Positions 1 to 8,222 of a stretch of 64,000 nt of DNA are shown here, piece by piece. The position numbers were made by a program, and so were the translations under genes. Below the pieces are notes generated by a model that saw only the letters and a list, made by a program, of their open reading frames with translations, was not told the origin of the DNA and did no database searches. Position 1 is the stretch's first letter, and each line of letters starts with the position of its first letter. Source of the stretch: Bradyrhizobium cytisi (GTDB lineage: Bacteria > Pseudomonadota > Alphaproteobacteria > Rhizobiales > Xanthobacteraceae); the NCBI RefSeq assembly GCF_008123515.1, contig NZ_VSSR01000061.1, positions 49,426-113,425 on the forward strand. The letters are read 5' to 3'.

Positions 1-637
1 AATCGTCGAAGGTGGCAAAGCCCTCATTGCGCCAGTGGAACTGCTGGTCGGTGCGCTGGAGGAAGCCGTGCTGGGCAAGCAGCTTCCACTCGGCCTCGCG
101 CGCAAAGGTGACGTGCACCGAGGAGGCTTTGCTGACGCCGCACAGCGCCACCAGCCCGCTCGCCAGTGCCTCCGTGATCCGCTCGTGGTCGACGCCGTCG
201 CGGACCAGGAGCCGCGGCCCCGTCGCCGGCGTGAAGGGAACAGAGACCTGCAGCTTCGGGTAATAGCGTCCGCCGGCGCGCTCATAGGCGTCGGCCCAGC
301 CGCGGTCGAACACGTACTCGCCTTGACTATGGGATTTCAGATAGCAGGGCACGACGCCGGCGACACGGTCGTTGATCTTGGCCACCAGATGCCGGGGTCC
401 CCAGCCGGTGCGGATCGTGGCTGAACCCGATTTCTCAACGGCGGAAAGAAACGCGTGAGATACGAATGGGTTATAGGCGGGCTTTAAAAGGCCGAAAGAA
501 TTGCCTGGAAGCCTGGATGAGGTTCCCGTGCCATGCCCGTTGCAGGCCTTGCCAGGATTGGCGCAGGCGTCCCAATCCTCTGGCGAGACTTCGCCAATGG
601 ACGGTACGGCCTCCAGCGTGATGTCCGATGATCGCAT
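1..637 (-). CDS. FemAB-like/GNAT acyltransferase family protein (COG3146), 3' end outside window
   Basis: The reading frame opens at an ATG at 637 on the minus strand and runs off the left edge, giving about 212 residues with no stop. The N-terminus begins MRSSDITLEAVPSIGEV and leads into the conserved block YNPFVSHAFLSAVE, then GWGPRHLVAKIND and a VFDRGWADAYERAGGRYYP stretch. These are typical of the COG3146 'peptidoglycan biosynthesis/recognition' family (FemAB-like GNAT fold), whose substrate is not established. The start was chosen because in-frame codons continue unbroken from it into the conserved core. It lies 48 nt downstream of the glycerophosphodiesterase stop and is probably the third gene of a ridA-GDPD-acyltransferase run. 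The family is well supported; the function is not. Confidence 0.8.
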   Translation of the reverse strand, partial: MRSSDITLEAVPSIGEVSPEDWDACANPGKACNGHGTGTSSRLPGNSFGLLKPAYNPFVSHAFLSAVEKSGSATIRTGWGPRHLVAKINDRVAGVVPCYLKSHSQGEYVFDRGWADAYERAGGRYYPKLQVSVPFTPATGPRLLVRDGVDHERITEALASGLVALCGVSKASSVHVTFAREAEWKLLAQHGFLQRTDQQFHWRNEGFATFDD

Positions 638-685
638 TGCGCCCAAGATCGTGCATTGCAGCAGCGACTTCAAGGGTGGGGAACA

Positions 686-1438
686 TCAAGCCTGCGGCAC
701 GAAGCCCTCAAAGATCATCTGATCGGCATATTGCCCAACCCGCGCCCGCTGCTCGGGCGTGCGCACGGTCCAGCCGAGCAGGGCGCAGCCGAAGACGTTT
801 CGGGCGATCCAGGGGGCGGGCGCCGGCAGGTGGTCGACCTTGAAGGCGATGAAGTGGGGCTGGGTCTGGAAGCCGTGGCGGAGGTACAGCATGCTGTCGC
901 GCTGCGCTTGCGTCAGGTAGGCCCAGTACTCGTCTTCATAGGTCCGCTGCGCGACGATGCCGCGCGGGCGGGAGGGCAGCAGCTCGCGCAGGGCCAGCAC
1001 CTGGTCGGGGTCGAAGGACATCCCGACCGCTTGCCCCTGATACGACGCCAGCACCTCGGCCATCCGCTTCACCAGCTTGCGGTCGCCGTCAAAATGGCTC
1101 TTCACCTCGATCACCAGCGGCACGCGGCCGGCGACGATGGCGCAGAGATCGCTGAGCGACATCATCCGCTCAGGCGTATCCCTGAACCTGATGGCCTTCA
1201 GCTCCGCCGCGGTCTTTGCCACCACCGGTCCGGTGGCCTCGGTGAGGCGGCCAAGCGCGTGGTCGTGGTGGACCATGGCCTCGCCGTCGGCGGAGAGCTG
1301 GATGTCGACCTCGATCGAGAAATTGCCCGCAACCGCCGCCTGCACCGCGCCCGGCATGTTCTCGACGATACCGCGGGAGATGTCATGCAGGCCGCGATGG
1401 GCGACCGGCCGCGCTGTCAGCCAATCCGGAGCACGCAC
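686..1438 (-). CDS. glycerophosphodiester phosphodiesterase family protein
   Basis: This predicted enzyme hydrolyses glycerophosphodiesters to glycerol-3-phosphate and an alcohol. HRGLHD near the N-terminus supplies the catalytic His/Arg, EVDIQLSADGE the metal-binding acidic residues, and VHHDHALGR the second His. EVKSHF and LGWTVRTPEQ match later conserved strands. I chose a GTG start at 1438 (VRAPDWL), 10 nt after the upstream ridA stop and preceded by a GAGG ribosome-binding site. The longer frame to 1543 would overlap ridA by almost 100 nt. The length, 250 residues, is normal for the family. No signal peptide is seen, so it is probably cytoplasmic. It sits in a co-directional run with ridA upstream and an acyltransferase downstream. 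Confidence 0.9.
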   Translation of the reverse strand: MRAPDWLTARPVAHRGLHDISRGIVENMPGAVQAAVAGNFSIEVDIQLSADGEAMVHHDHALGRLTEATGPVVAKTAAELKAIRFRDTPERMMSLSDLCAIVAGRVPLVIEVKSHFDGDRKLVKRMAEVLASYQGQAVGMSFDPDQVLALRELLPSRPRGIVAQRTYEDEYWAYLTQAQRDSMLYLRHGFQTQPHFIAFKVDHLPAPAPWIARNVFGCALLGWTVRTPEQRARVGQYADQMIFEGFVPQA

Positions 1439-1448
1439 GATGCCGACC

Positions 1449-1916
1449 TCAGGCGACCTCGAACACGCCTTCGACCTCGACCGCCGCATCCGCGGGCAGC
1501 GAGGCGACGCCGACGGTGGTGCGGGCGTGGCGGCCCTTGTCACCGAAGGCCGCGACCATCAGGTCAGAGGCGCCGTTGAGAACCTTTGGCCCGTCCAGGA
1601 AGTCCGGCGCCGAGTTGATGAAGCCGCCGAGACGCACCACGCGCACAACCTTGTCGAGGTCGCCAAGCGCCGCCTTGACCTGTGCGAGCAGGTTGACGGC
1701 ACAGCCACGCGCCGCCGCAGCACCTTCCTCGATCGAGACGCCAGCGCCCAGCTTGCCCTTGGCGATCAGCTTGCCGGCGGGATCGAAGCAGACCTGGCCG
1801 GAGACGAACAGCAGATTGCCGGTGCGCACGAACGGCACGTAATTGGCGACGGGAGTGGGGGCCTCGTGCAGCTTGATGCCCTGTTCCGCCAGTTTCTGCT
1901 CGACCGTGCCCGCCAT
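1449..1916 (-). CDS. RidA family protein (reactive imine/enamine deaminase-like)
   Basis: The 155-residue protein has the YjgF/YER057c/UK114 fold signature: NLLFVSGQV in the N-terminal half and VVRLGGFINSAPDF in the middle. Classical RidA hydrolyses reactive enamines and imines made by PLP enzymes. This longer variant, with ANYVPFVRTGN and a GVASLPADAAVEVE C-terminus, lacks the usual RAP motif and its substrate is uncertain. The ATG at 1916 has a GAGGTCGAG ribosome-binding site. It is first in the run followed by the glycerophosphodiesterase gene. A second, unlinked RidA-type gene lies at 3189-3590. Confidence 0.9.
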   Translation of the reverse strand: MAGTVEQKLAEQGIKLHEAPTPVANYVPFVRTGNLLFVSGQVCFDPAGKLIAKGKLGAGVSIEEGAAAARGCAVNLLAQVKAALGDLDKVVRVVRLGGFINSAPDFLDGPKVLNGASDLMVAAFGDKGRHARTTVGVASLPADAAVEVEGVFEVA

Positions 1917-2169
1917 GTCTCGACCTCGATGTCTGAAAAATCATCCGCTCCGGCGGGTCTGGTGACCGCCGGGCGCGCCCTGTTTCGCCCATCATGCCGC
2001 CACATGCAAGCAAGCCGATAGGGCGACGGGACGCCGGGGTGAACTGGATTTTCCCGAGGCAGGTCAGGAGGTTCAACGGAGAGGCGCAACTTTACGTGAA
2101 ACCGCCGCAGTTGCGACGCAATGGAACGGTCATTAAAGTGTCGAATCTGCGCGTCCCCAGGGAACAGAC

Positions 2170-3015
2170 ATGGTGCACCTTTTCCGGACTTCATTCGGTC
2201 TGATGGCGCTCGCGATGGCCGCCGTCGGCGCCGGTGGCAGCGCGCATGCCGCGAACGGTCCGTTCCTCGCACACCAGGCGCTCTATGATCTGAGCCTGGT
2301 CAAATCGCGCTCCAATTCCATCAACAGCGCGCGCGGCCGCATCCTCTACAATTTCGCCGGAAGTGCTTGCGAAGGCTACACGTCCGAATTCCGCCAGGTC
2401 TCCGAGCTCGACAGCGGCGAGGGCAAGGTCACGCTCAGCGATCTCCGCTCCAATTCCTGGGAGGACGCCACAGGGAAAAGCTACCGCTTCAAGATCGAGA
2501 CGCGGATGAACGAGACCGAGGCCGGCCTGGTCGACGGCTCGGCGGAGCGCGACGGCGACCACATCAACGTCAAGCTGAAGTTGCCGGCGCCGAAGAATTT
2601 CACCCTCGACGGCAAGATCGTGTTTCCGACCGAGCAGATCCAGCACATCATTGCCGCCGCTAAGGACGGCAAATCGCTGCTCGAGCTCTCCGTCTATGAC
2701 GGCTCCGACGATGGCCAGAAGGTCTACAACACGCTGACCGTGATCGGTCAGGCGATCCCTGCCGACCGCACTGCTTCGCCAGATCCTTCGACGTCGGACG
2801 AGCACATGAAAACGCTGAAGCGCTGGCCGGTGACCGTCAGCTATTTCGACCGCGACGTCCAGCAGAAGGAAGGCGAGCAGACGCCGGTTTATGCGATGTC
2901 GTTCGAGCTCTACGAAAACGGCGTCTCCCGCCAGCTCGTGCTCGACTACAACGACTTTGTCATTTCCGGCGCGATGGGCAAGTTCGACGTCAAGGACAGC
3001 AAGCCCTGTAATTGA
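2170..3015 (+). CDS. eipB: cell envelope integrity protein EipB (DUF1849), periplasmic
   Basis: The 281-residue protein begins with a signal peptide (hydrophobic FGLMALAMAAVGAG, cleavage near AHAANG). A DUF1849 domain then covers nearly the whole mature chain, including AHQALYDLSL, SARGRILYNFAG, WPVTVSYFD and the C-terminal FDVKDSKPCN. In Brucella this family is called EipB, a periplasmic beta-spiral protein needed for envelope integrity. The paired cysteines, one in CEGY and one in the terminal PCN, fit the family's conserved disulphide. It is monocistronic, with an AGGGA ribosome-binding site before the ATG. A palindromic repeat follows its stop codon by about 20 nt. Confidence 0.9.
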   Translation: MVHLFRTSFGLMALAMAAVGAGGSAHAANGPFLAHQALYDLSLVKSRSNSINSARGRILYNFAGSACEGYTSEFRQVSELDSGEGKVTLSDLRSNSWEDATGKSYRFKIETRMNETEAGLVDGSAERDGDHINVKLKLPAPKNFTLDGKIVFPTEQIQHIIAAAKDGKSLLELSVYDGSDDGQKVYNTLTVIGQAIPADRTASPDPSTSDEHMKTLKRWPVTVSYFDRDVQQKEGEQTPVYAMSFELYENGVSRQLVLDYNDFVISGAMGKFDVKDSKPCN

Positions 3016-3036
3016 GGGGCCCCGCGCTCTCTCCTT

Positions 3037-3123
3037 CGTCATTGCGAGCGCAGCGAAGCAATCCAGAATCTCTCGGCGGAAAGATTCTGGATTGCTTCGT
3101 CGCAAGAGCTCCTCGCAATGACG
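3037..3123. repeat. family A intergenic palindromic repeat, copy 1
   Basis: An imperfect palindrome beginning CGTCATTGCGAGCGCAGCG and ending in its reverse complement, with the inner arms GCAATCCAGAATC / GATTCTGGATTGC around a short loop. The right arm carries a small variant (TCGTCGCAAGAGCTCCTCGC). The same sequence family occurs at 4343-4422 and 10571-10686. It would fold as a long hairpin and may act in transcription termination or mRNA stability of eipB. Confidence 0.85.
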
Positions 3124-3188
3124 GGCTAGCCCTCAATGCCATCTCCGGTTACGCTCCCTCCCAACCACAAACTCCGGGAGCCAGCACC

Positions 3189-3590
3189 ATGCCCAAGCTC
3201 GACCATCTGCGCCCCAGCGGCCTGCACCACAATCCCGCTTATTCCCACGTCGTCACCGCCTCCGGCGCGCGCACGATCTACATCTCCGGCCAGGTGTCGG
3301 TGGACGAGGAAGGGCGGATCGTCGGCGAGGGCGATCTTGCCGCACAGACCACGCAGGTGATGCAGAATCTCGGCCATGCGTTGAAGGCAGCCGGCGCGAG
3401 CTATGCCAACATCGTCAAGATCACGACCTTCGTCGTCGGCTACAAGCCGGAGCTGCGCCCGATCATCGGCAAGGCCCGCTCGGCTTTCTTCGAAGGCATG
3501 GAGCCGCCGGCCTCGACGCTCGTCGGCGTCTCCGCGCTTGCGGCGCCGGAGTGGCTGATCGAGATCGAAGCGATCGCAGTCGCGGATTGA
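3189..3590 (+). CDS. RidA family protein
   Basis: A 133-residue RidA/YjgF family protein. TIYISGQVSVDEEGRIVGEG and IVKITTFVVGYKPELRPII match the trimer-fold core, and STLVGVSALAAPEWLIEIE matches the C-terminal signature. The arginine of the RAP motif is absent here (LAAPEWLIEIE), as in several RidA subfamilies, so a deaminase role is not certain. The ATG at 3189 is chosen because GGGAG lies 8 nt upstream and the protein then has the normal family length. The 59-residue upstream extension is encoded by the palindromic repeat. Confidence 0.88.
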   Translation: MPKLDHLRPSGLHHNPAYSHVVTASGARTIYISGQVSVDEEGRIVGEGDLAAQTTQVMQNLGHALKAAGASYANIVKITTFVVGYKPELRPIIGKARSAFFEGMEPPASTLVGVSALAAPEWLIEIEAIAVAD

Positions 3591-3780
3591 TGCTGAGCGC
3601 CGCCGGCTCACGCTCCCCGCAAAAAATGAAAAACAACCCCATGCACAGTAGGCGGGCGGTGCAAGGGGACCGCAATTCAATGCCAGTACAAATTTCGCAT
3701 TTAGCGAATTCCATTTGACGCGTCGGGCAAAACAGTGGCACTCTGCCATGCTGGCATTTTCGAAAAGCCCGTAGCCCGTA

Positions 3781-3907
3781 GATGGGTTGAGCGTTTGCGA
3801 AACCCATCGCGCTTGTTTGTTGGTAACGGGCGATCAGTCTGATGATGGCAACGATTTCGGAGAGCGGTGAGCGGGAAGAGATGGGTTTCGCAAGGGCTCA
3901 ACCCATC
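3781..3907. repeat. family E inverted-repeat pair (GATGGGTT...AACCCATC)
   Basis: Two 28-nt units, 3781-3808 (GATGGGTTGAGCGTTTGCGAAACCCATC, shown in part here as GATGGGTTGAGCGTTTGCG) and 3880-3907, are near-perfect reverse complements of each other, and each is itself partly palindromic. The right unit runs into the stop codon of the ACT-domain gene. Nothing else coding is seen in 3591-3897. Confidence 0.75.
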
Positions 3908-4305
3908 CTTCGGACTGACATCTCTTGCAGCAGCATCATTGCGTCGTCGGCCCGGTCGGTCGGCACGAAGAGATGGTCGTGGTGGAAGGCCGAAACTGCA
4001 TTGGCGCTGATGCTGGATTCGGCGAGCCGGGCCGTGATGGCGGCGAGAAAGCCGACCGCATCGAGCGCGGAGTGAACCGTCAGGGTGATCAGGCGCGAGG
4101 CGAATGCGTAGCTTAGTCCTGCCGCTTGCGCCTCGTCACGCAGGATGACCAGCGTCGTCCCTTCCTGCTCGCGGAACATCAGCAGCGGATTGAGCCCTGC
4201 TGGAATGCCCTCGTTTGCCGCGATGGTGCAGAACACGAAGGTGCCCGGCTGCAGCTCCGGTTTCATGTGTTTCAGTAGCACGCTGAGATCGCGTTCACCT
4301 GTCAC
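3898..4305 (-). CDS. ACT domain-containing protein (COG3602/DUF2241-like)
   Basis: This 135-residue protein appears to be two linked ACT-like modules. The first half holds LLKHMKPELQPGTFVFCTI and GTTLVILRDEA. The second holds YAFASRLITLTVHSALDAVGFLAAITARLAE, the usual helix-strand pattern of ACT ligand-binding domains. Members of this family are often annotated as 'acetyltransferase' or 'amino acid-binding'; no catalytic residues are visible and a ligand-sensing role is only inference. The last codons overlap a family E repeat unit, so the C-terminal RRMG was probably shaped by repeat insertion. Confidence 0.8.
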   Translation of the reverse strand: MTGERDLSVLLKHMKPELQPGTFVFCTIAANEGIPAGLNPLLMFREQEGTTLVILRDEAQAAGLSYAFASRLITLTVHSALDAVGFLAAITARLAESSISANAVSAFHHDHLFVPTDRADDAMMLLQEMSVRRMG

Positions 4306-4342
4306 AGCCGTTTGTCTCTCGGGAACGGGGCCCGCCGTATCC

Positions 4343-4422
4343 CGTCATTGCGAGCGCAGCGAAGCAATCCAGAATCTTTCCGCGGTGACAGTCTGGATTG
4401 CTTCGCTGCGCTCGCAATGACG
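4343..4422. repeat. family A intergenic palindromic repeat, copy 2
   Basis: The cleanest copy of the family. Arms of about 35 nt begin CGTCATTGCGAGCGCAGCGA and end TCGCTGCGCTCGCAATGACG around a loop near 4378-4388. It lies between two minus-strand genes, the ACT-domain gene (start 4305) and the 3' end of dinB (stop 4442). Confidence 0.9.
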
Positions 4423-4441
4423 ATGTGGATGCACTTTGCCA

Positions 4442-5746
4442 TCATTCCTGCGCTTTCTCCGGGCCGTCATATGCGATGCCCCGAATGACGGCGGCGCTGC
4501 CGAACTTCTTGCGCAGGCTGTCCACCGCGCGCTCGGCATGCGCGGCGCGGCGGTCGAGCATGTCGGTGTCGTCGGCGGGGGAGCCTTCGCGCAGTGCGCT
4601 GACGCCGGCGCCCATCAGGCGGAAGGCGGTGCCGTCGATCTCTTTCGCCAACATCTCGCGGCAGATCGAAAAGATCTTTGCGGCGAGCTGCGTCGGCGCT
4701 GCGATCGACTGCGAGCGCGTGCGCTGGCGGAAATCGGCCGTCTTCAATTTCAGCGTGACGGTCGAGCCGGCAAGCTCGCTGCTCTTGAGCCGCGACGACG
4801 TCTTCTCGCACAGCCGCCACAGGATCTTTTCCAGCGAGGCGAAATCGCGGATGTCGGTCTCGAATGTGGTTTCGCTCGAAATCGTCTTGGCGCCGCGATC
4901 GGCCTCGACACGGCGATCGTCGATGCCGCGGGCGAGCCGCCACAGCCTGCGGCCGTCGCTCGGAAACTGCCGCATCAGCTCGATCTCGTCGGCCTTCTGC
5001 AGGTCGGCGATGAGGCGGAAGCCGCGCTGGACCAGGCGCTCCTGCGTCGCCGGTCCCACGCCGAAGATGAAGCCGACCGGCCTCGAAGCCAGCATCGTGC
5101 GCGCTCCCTCCTGATCGAGCGCAGCAAAGCCGCGCGGCTTGTCGAGATCGGAGGCGATCTTGGCCAAAAACTTGTTGCAGGACAGGCCGACCGAGACGGA
5201 GATGCCGACATCGCGCTCGACGTCTCGGGCAAAGCGTGCCAGCACCTTCGCCGGGATCATGCCGTGCACGCGCTCGGTGCCGGAGAGATCGAGAAAGGCC
5301 TCGTCGATCGACAGCGGCTCGACCAGCGGCGTCAGCGCCTGCATGGCCTGTCGCACCTCGCGCCCGACCCGGACGTATTTCGCCATGTCGGGCGGGATCA
5401 CGATTGCATGCGGACAGGCTTCCAGGGCCTTGAACATCGGCATCGCCGAGCGCACGCCATAGGTGCGCGCGATGTAGCAGGCGGCCGACACCACGCCGCG
5501 TCTGCCCCCGCCGATGATGACGGGCTTGTCGGCGATGTCAGGATTGTCGCGCTTCTCGACCGTTGCATAGAAGGCGTCGCAGTCGATATGGGCGATGGTC
5601 AGGCTCGCGAGCGCGCGGTGGCGGACGAGGCGAGGGGATCCGCAGGCGGAACAGCGCCGCAGGCCGAAATTCTGCAAACCGATGTCCAGATCGGCCAGAC
5701 AATCCCGGCAGAAGCAGCGGGGCCCGGCCGGATCGGCGGCGCTCAC
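4442..5746 (-). CDS. dinB: DNA polymerase IV with N-terminal zinc-ribbon-like segment
   Basis: A Y-family translesion polymerase of 434 residues. After about 50 N-terminal residues the catalytic core starts with IAHIDCDAFYATVE (metal-binding Asp and the steric-gate region). It continues through CYIARTYGVRSAMPM, LSIDEAFLDL (catalytic Asp-Glu) and the helix-hairpin-helix GFIFGVGPATQERL, then the little-finger domain. The N-terminal extension has CFCRDC and CSACG, four cysteines spaced like a zinc ribbon, which E. coli DinB lacks. No obvious C-terminal clamp-binding pentapeptide can be picked out with confidence. The GTG start overlaps the stop of the upstream DUF3572 gene (GTGA), implying translational coupling. 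Confidence 0.95.
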   Translation of the reverse strand: MSAADPAGPRCFCRDCLADLDIGLQNFGLRRCSACGSPRLVRHRALASLTIAHIDCDAFYATVEKRDNPDIADKPVIIGGGRRGVVSAACYIARTYGVRSAMPMFKALEACPHAIVIPPDMAKYVRVGREVRQAMQALTPLVEPLSIDEAFLDLSGTERVHGMIPAKVLARFARDVERDVGISVSVGLSCNKFLAKIASDLDKPRGFAALDQEGARTMLASRPVGFIFGVGPATQERLVQRGFRLIADLQKADEIELMRQFPSDGRRLWRLARGIDDRRVEADRGAKTISSETTFETDIRDFASLEKILWRLCEKTSSRLKSSELAGSTVTLKLKTADFRQRTRSQSIAAPTQLAAKIFSICREMLAKEIDGTAFRLMGAGVSALREGSPADDTDMLDRRAAHAERAVDSLRKKFGSAAVIRGIAYDGPEKAQE

Positions 5747-6075
5747 GGCACGTCGCGCTCCCAGGTCCGGTCGCCGAGCGCATCGCCCAGCACCTGCCGC
5801 GCTGCGGCAACGTTGGTCGGATGCAGCTCCAAGGCCTTGGCAAAGGCCTTCACGGTGTCGTCATCGCGCAGCACGAAATCGAGCACGCTGAGCAGGAAAT
5901 TGGGGTCCGAGGCGGCGTTCCGGAGTGTCTCCGGGCCGACCCCTGTCTCAGCCAGGAACAGGCCCAGCCTTTCGGGATCGCCCGCCACAAAGGACAGCGC
6001 CTGAATCGCAACGATTTCAGCGACTTCGCGAGGGTTGTGAACAGGCTTTTTCACGGGCCCGGTTTGCCTTTCCAT
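5743..6075 (-). CDS. DUF3572 domain-containing protein
   Basis: A 110-residue protein matching the alphaproteobacterial DUF3572 family (AEIVAIQALSFVAGDPERLGLFLAETG, then LLSVLDFVLRDD). It appears all-helical and acidic, with no membrane segment. Its function is unknown. Its stop overlaps the GTG start of dinB, so the two are very likely co-transcribed and translationally coupled. This makes a link to DNA damage tolerance plausible, but that is inference from context only. Confidence 0.85.
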   Translation of the reverse strand: MERQTGPVKKPVHNPREVAEIVAIQALSFVAGDPERLGLFLAETGVGPETLRNAASDPNFLLSVLDFVLRDDDTVKAFAKALELHPTNVAAARQVLGDALGDRTWERDVP

Positions 6076-6102
6076 TAACTTTCAGTGTCTACTTTGGATC
6101 AT

Positions 6103-6140
6103 GCCCGAGTCTTGGGAGTGAGTCTCGTGCCTGAGTCTTG
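6103..6140. repeat. 12-nt direct repeat upstream of divK
   Basis: GCCCGAGTCTTG (6103-6114) and GCCTGAGTCTTG (6129-6140) are repeated 26 nt apart in the 229-nt region between the DUF3572 gene and divK. They could be a regulator site, but no known operator is matched. A full TTAA-N7-TTAA CtrA box is not present, although a TTAAC half-site occurs near 6194. Confidence 0.4.
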
Positions 6141-6304
6141 CGACCCCAGACAAGCAACTGGAAACCACATCGCAGAAAGTGGCCCCTCGGGTTTAACGAA
6201 ACTCAAGCGAATCTGAGGCTAGTTTGAATCCAGTTTTCGAAGCGCCGGAAAGCGGCGCCTGAGGCGTCACATGCATCGGTCTTTGGGACCAACTGGAGGG
6301 CGGG

Positions 6305-6670
6305 ATGGCTAAGACCGTCCTGATCGTGGAAGACAACGAGCTCAACATGAAGCTCTTCCGCGACCTGTTGGAGGCGCACGGCTACCAGACCTCGGGAACC
6401 AGCAACGGCTACGAGGCGCTCGACCTCGTCCGCAAGATGCGGCCCGACCTGGTGCTGATGGATATTCAATTGCCGCAGGTCTCGGGGCTCGAGGTGACGC
6501 GCTGGATCAAGGACGATCCGGAGCTGCGCTCCATTCCCGTCGTCGCGGTCACGGCGTTCGCGATGAAGGGCGACGAAGAGCGCATCCGCGAGGGCGGGTG
6601 CGAAGCCTATTTGTCCAAGCCGATCTCGGTCGGCAAATTCATCGAGACGGTCCGGCGTTTTATCGGATAG
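6305..6670 (+). CDS. divK: single-domain response regulator DivK
   Basis: A 121-residue stand-alone receiver domain with the acidic pocket E9/D10, phospho-acceptor D53 (VLMDIQLP), a conserved Thr (VVAVTAFAMKG) and Lys (YLSKPISVG). Length and sequence match DivK, which in Caulobacter is phosphorylated by PleC/DivJ and controls CtrA through DivL and CckA. An identical role in cell-cycle polarity is expected here. It is followed after 14 nt by pleD, the classical divK-pleD arrangement of alphaproteobacteria. Confidence 0.97.
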   Translation: MAKTVLIVEDNELNMKLFRDLLEAHGYQTSGTSNGYEALDLVRKMRPDLVLMDIQLPQVSGLEVTRWIKDDPELRSIPVVAVTAFAMKGDEERIREGGCEAYLSKPISVGKFIETVRRFIG

Positions 6671-6684
6671 GAAGTGAGTTCAAA

Positions 6685-8058
6685 GTGTCCGCGCGTATCC
6701 TGGTTGTCGACGACGTTCCCGCCAACGTCAAACTCCTCGAAGCCCGCCTGTCCGCCGAATATTTCGACGTGATGACCGCCTCGAACGGCACCGAGGCGCT
6801 GGCGCTGGCCCGCCGCGCCGAATGCGACATCATCCTGCTCGACGTGATGATGCCCGACATGGACGGCTTTGAAGTCTGCCGCCGCCTCAAGACCGATCCG
6901 GCCACGCACCATATTCCCGTCGTGATGGTCACCGCGCTCGACAGCCCGGCCGACCGCAACCGCGGACTGGAAGCCGGCGCCGACGATTTTCTGACAAAGC
7001 CCGTTTCCGACGTCGTGCTGATCGCGCGCGTGCGCTCGCTGACGCGGCTGAAGATGATGACGGACGAGCTGCGCATGCGCGCCATCACCTCGCTCGAGAT
7101 CGGCATGCAGGCGCCCGAGCGCAGCGCCATCGCCGATGCAGGCAAGGGCGGCCGCATCCTGCTGGTCGACGACCGGCAGTCGTCCTATGAGCGGCTGGCG
7201 ACGATCCTCGCCGCCGAGCACACCGTCGACGTCGAGTCCAATCCGACCGAGGCGCTGTTCCACGCCGCCGAGGGCAATTACGACCTGCTGATCGTCTCGC
7301 TCGACCTGCACAATTTCGATGGCCTGCGGCTCTGCAGCCAGGCCCGCTCGCTGGAGCGCACCCGCCACGTGCCGATCCTGGCGATTGCGGAAGCGGAAAA
7401 TGCCACGCGGCTGCTTCGTGGTCTCGAGATCGGCGTCAACGACTATCTGCTGCGTCCCATCGACAAGACTGAGCTCTTGGCGCGCGCCCGCACCCAGATC
7501 CGCCGCCGCCGCTACACCGATCATCTGCGCGACAACGTGCAGAACTCGATCGAGATGGCGATCACCGATGCGCTCACCGGCCTGCACAATCGTCGCTACA
7601 TGGAGAGCCATCTGGCGACGCTGGCCGAGCAGGCATCCACGCGCGGCAAGCCGCTGGCGCTGATGATCCTCGACATCGACTATTTCAAGTCGATCAACGA
7701 CAATTACGGCCACGACGCCGGCGACGACGTGCTGCGCGAGTTCGCGGTGCGCGTGCGCAAGTCGATTCGCGGCATCGATCTCGCCTGCCGCTACGGCGGC
7801 GAGGAGTTCGTCATCGTGATGCCGGAAACCGATCTCCACGTCGCCGGCATGGTCGCCGAACGCCTGCGCCGCTCGATCGCGGGCGAACCGTTTGCCGTCC
7901 ACAAGGGCACCAAGCGCATCGAGGTCACGATCTCGATCGGGCTCACCACGCTGGAGCAGAAGGGCGAGGCGGTGGCCGACGTCCTCAAGCGCGCGGATAC
8001 CGCCCTCTACCGCGCCAAGCACGACGGACGGAATCGCGTGGTGTCGCAGGCGGCGTGA
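6685..8058 (+). CDS. pleD: diguanylate cyclase response regulator PleD
   Basis: 457 residues with three domains: receiver 1 (phospho-acceptor D53 in ILLDVMMPDMDG), a degenerate receiver 2 with Ser where the Asp should be (LLIVSLDLHN), and a GGDEF domain with active-site YGGEEF. RGID five residues before the GGEEF is the RxxD allosteric inhibitory site for c-di-GMP. I chose the GTG at 6685 because it follows a GGAAG ribosome-binding site and gives the normal PleD N-terminus (SARILVVDD). The frame extending to 6598 overlaps divK. It makes c-di-GMP from two GTP after phosphorylation-driven dimerisation and probably governs the motile-to-sessile transition. Confidence 0.96.
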   Translation: MSARILVVDDVPANVKLLEARLSAEYFDVMTASNGTEALALARRAECDIILLDVMMPDMDGFEVCRRLKTDPATHHIPVVMVTALDSPADRNRGLEAGADDFLTKPVSDVVLIARVRSLTRLKMMTDELRMRAITSLEIGMQAPERSAIADAGKGGRILLVDDRQSSYERLATILAAEHTVDVESNPTEALFHAAEGNYDLLIVSLDLHNFDGLRLCSQARSLERTRHVPILAIAEAENATRLLRGLEIGVNDYLLRPIDKTELLARARTQIRRRRYTDHLRDNVQNSIEMAITDALTGLHNRRYMESHLATLAEQASTRGKPLALMILDIDYFKSINDNYGHDAGDDVLREFAVRVRKSIRGIDLACRYGGEEFVIVMPETDLHVAGMVAERLRRSIAGEPFAVHKGTKRIEVTISIGLTTLEQKGEAVADVLKRADTALYRAKHDGRNRVVSQAA

Positions 8059-8098
8059 GGCGTAGTCTGGAGTAGCCGCTAGTCCCACAAGCTCCGCT

Positions 8099-8200
8099 GT
8101 CATTCCCCGCGAAGGCGGGGAATCCAGTACGCCGCAGCTTCTCGGATCAACCCTCACTGTCTCTGGAATACTGGATCATCCGCCTTCGCGGGTGATGACA
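8099..8200. repeat. family C intergenic palindromic repeat, copy 1
   Basis: The left part GTCATTCCCCGCGAAGGCGG is itself a hairpin (CCCCGCgaaGGCGGGG). The body reads ATCCAGTACGCCGCAGC...CTCTGGAATACTGGAT, and the element ends CGCCTTCGCGGGTGATGACA. Related copies occur at 30519-30622 and, degenerate, at 53985-54102. It fills most of the space between pleD and the 3' end of the TetR gene. Confidence 0.85.
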
Positions 8201-8222
8201 CCGAAAGGTACGGCGACGGCGA

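Noticed and set aside
656..1579. 307-residue plus-strand ORF
   Set aside because: It lies antisense to the glycerophosphodiesterase gene and is an Arg/Gly/His-rich shadow frame typical of high-GC DNA; no family match, while the minus strand encodes clear motifs.
4436..6004. 522-residue plus-strand ORF
   Set aside because: Antisense to dinB and the DUF3572 gene; composition is that of a shadow frame. dinB motifs are unmistakable.
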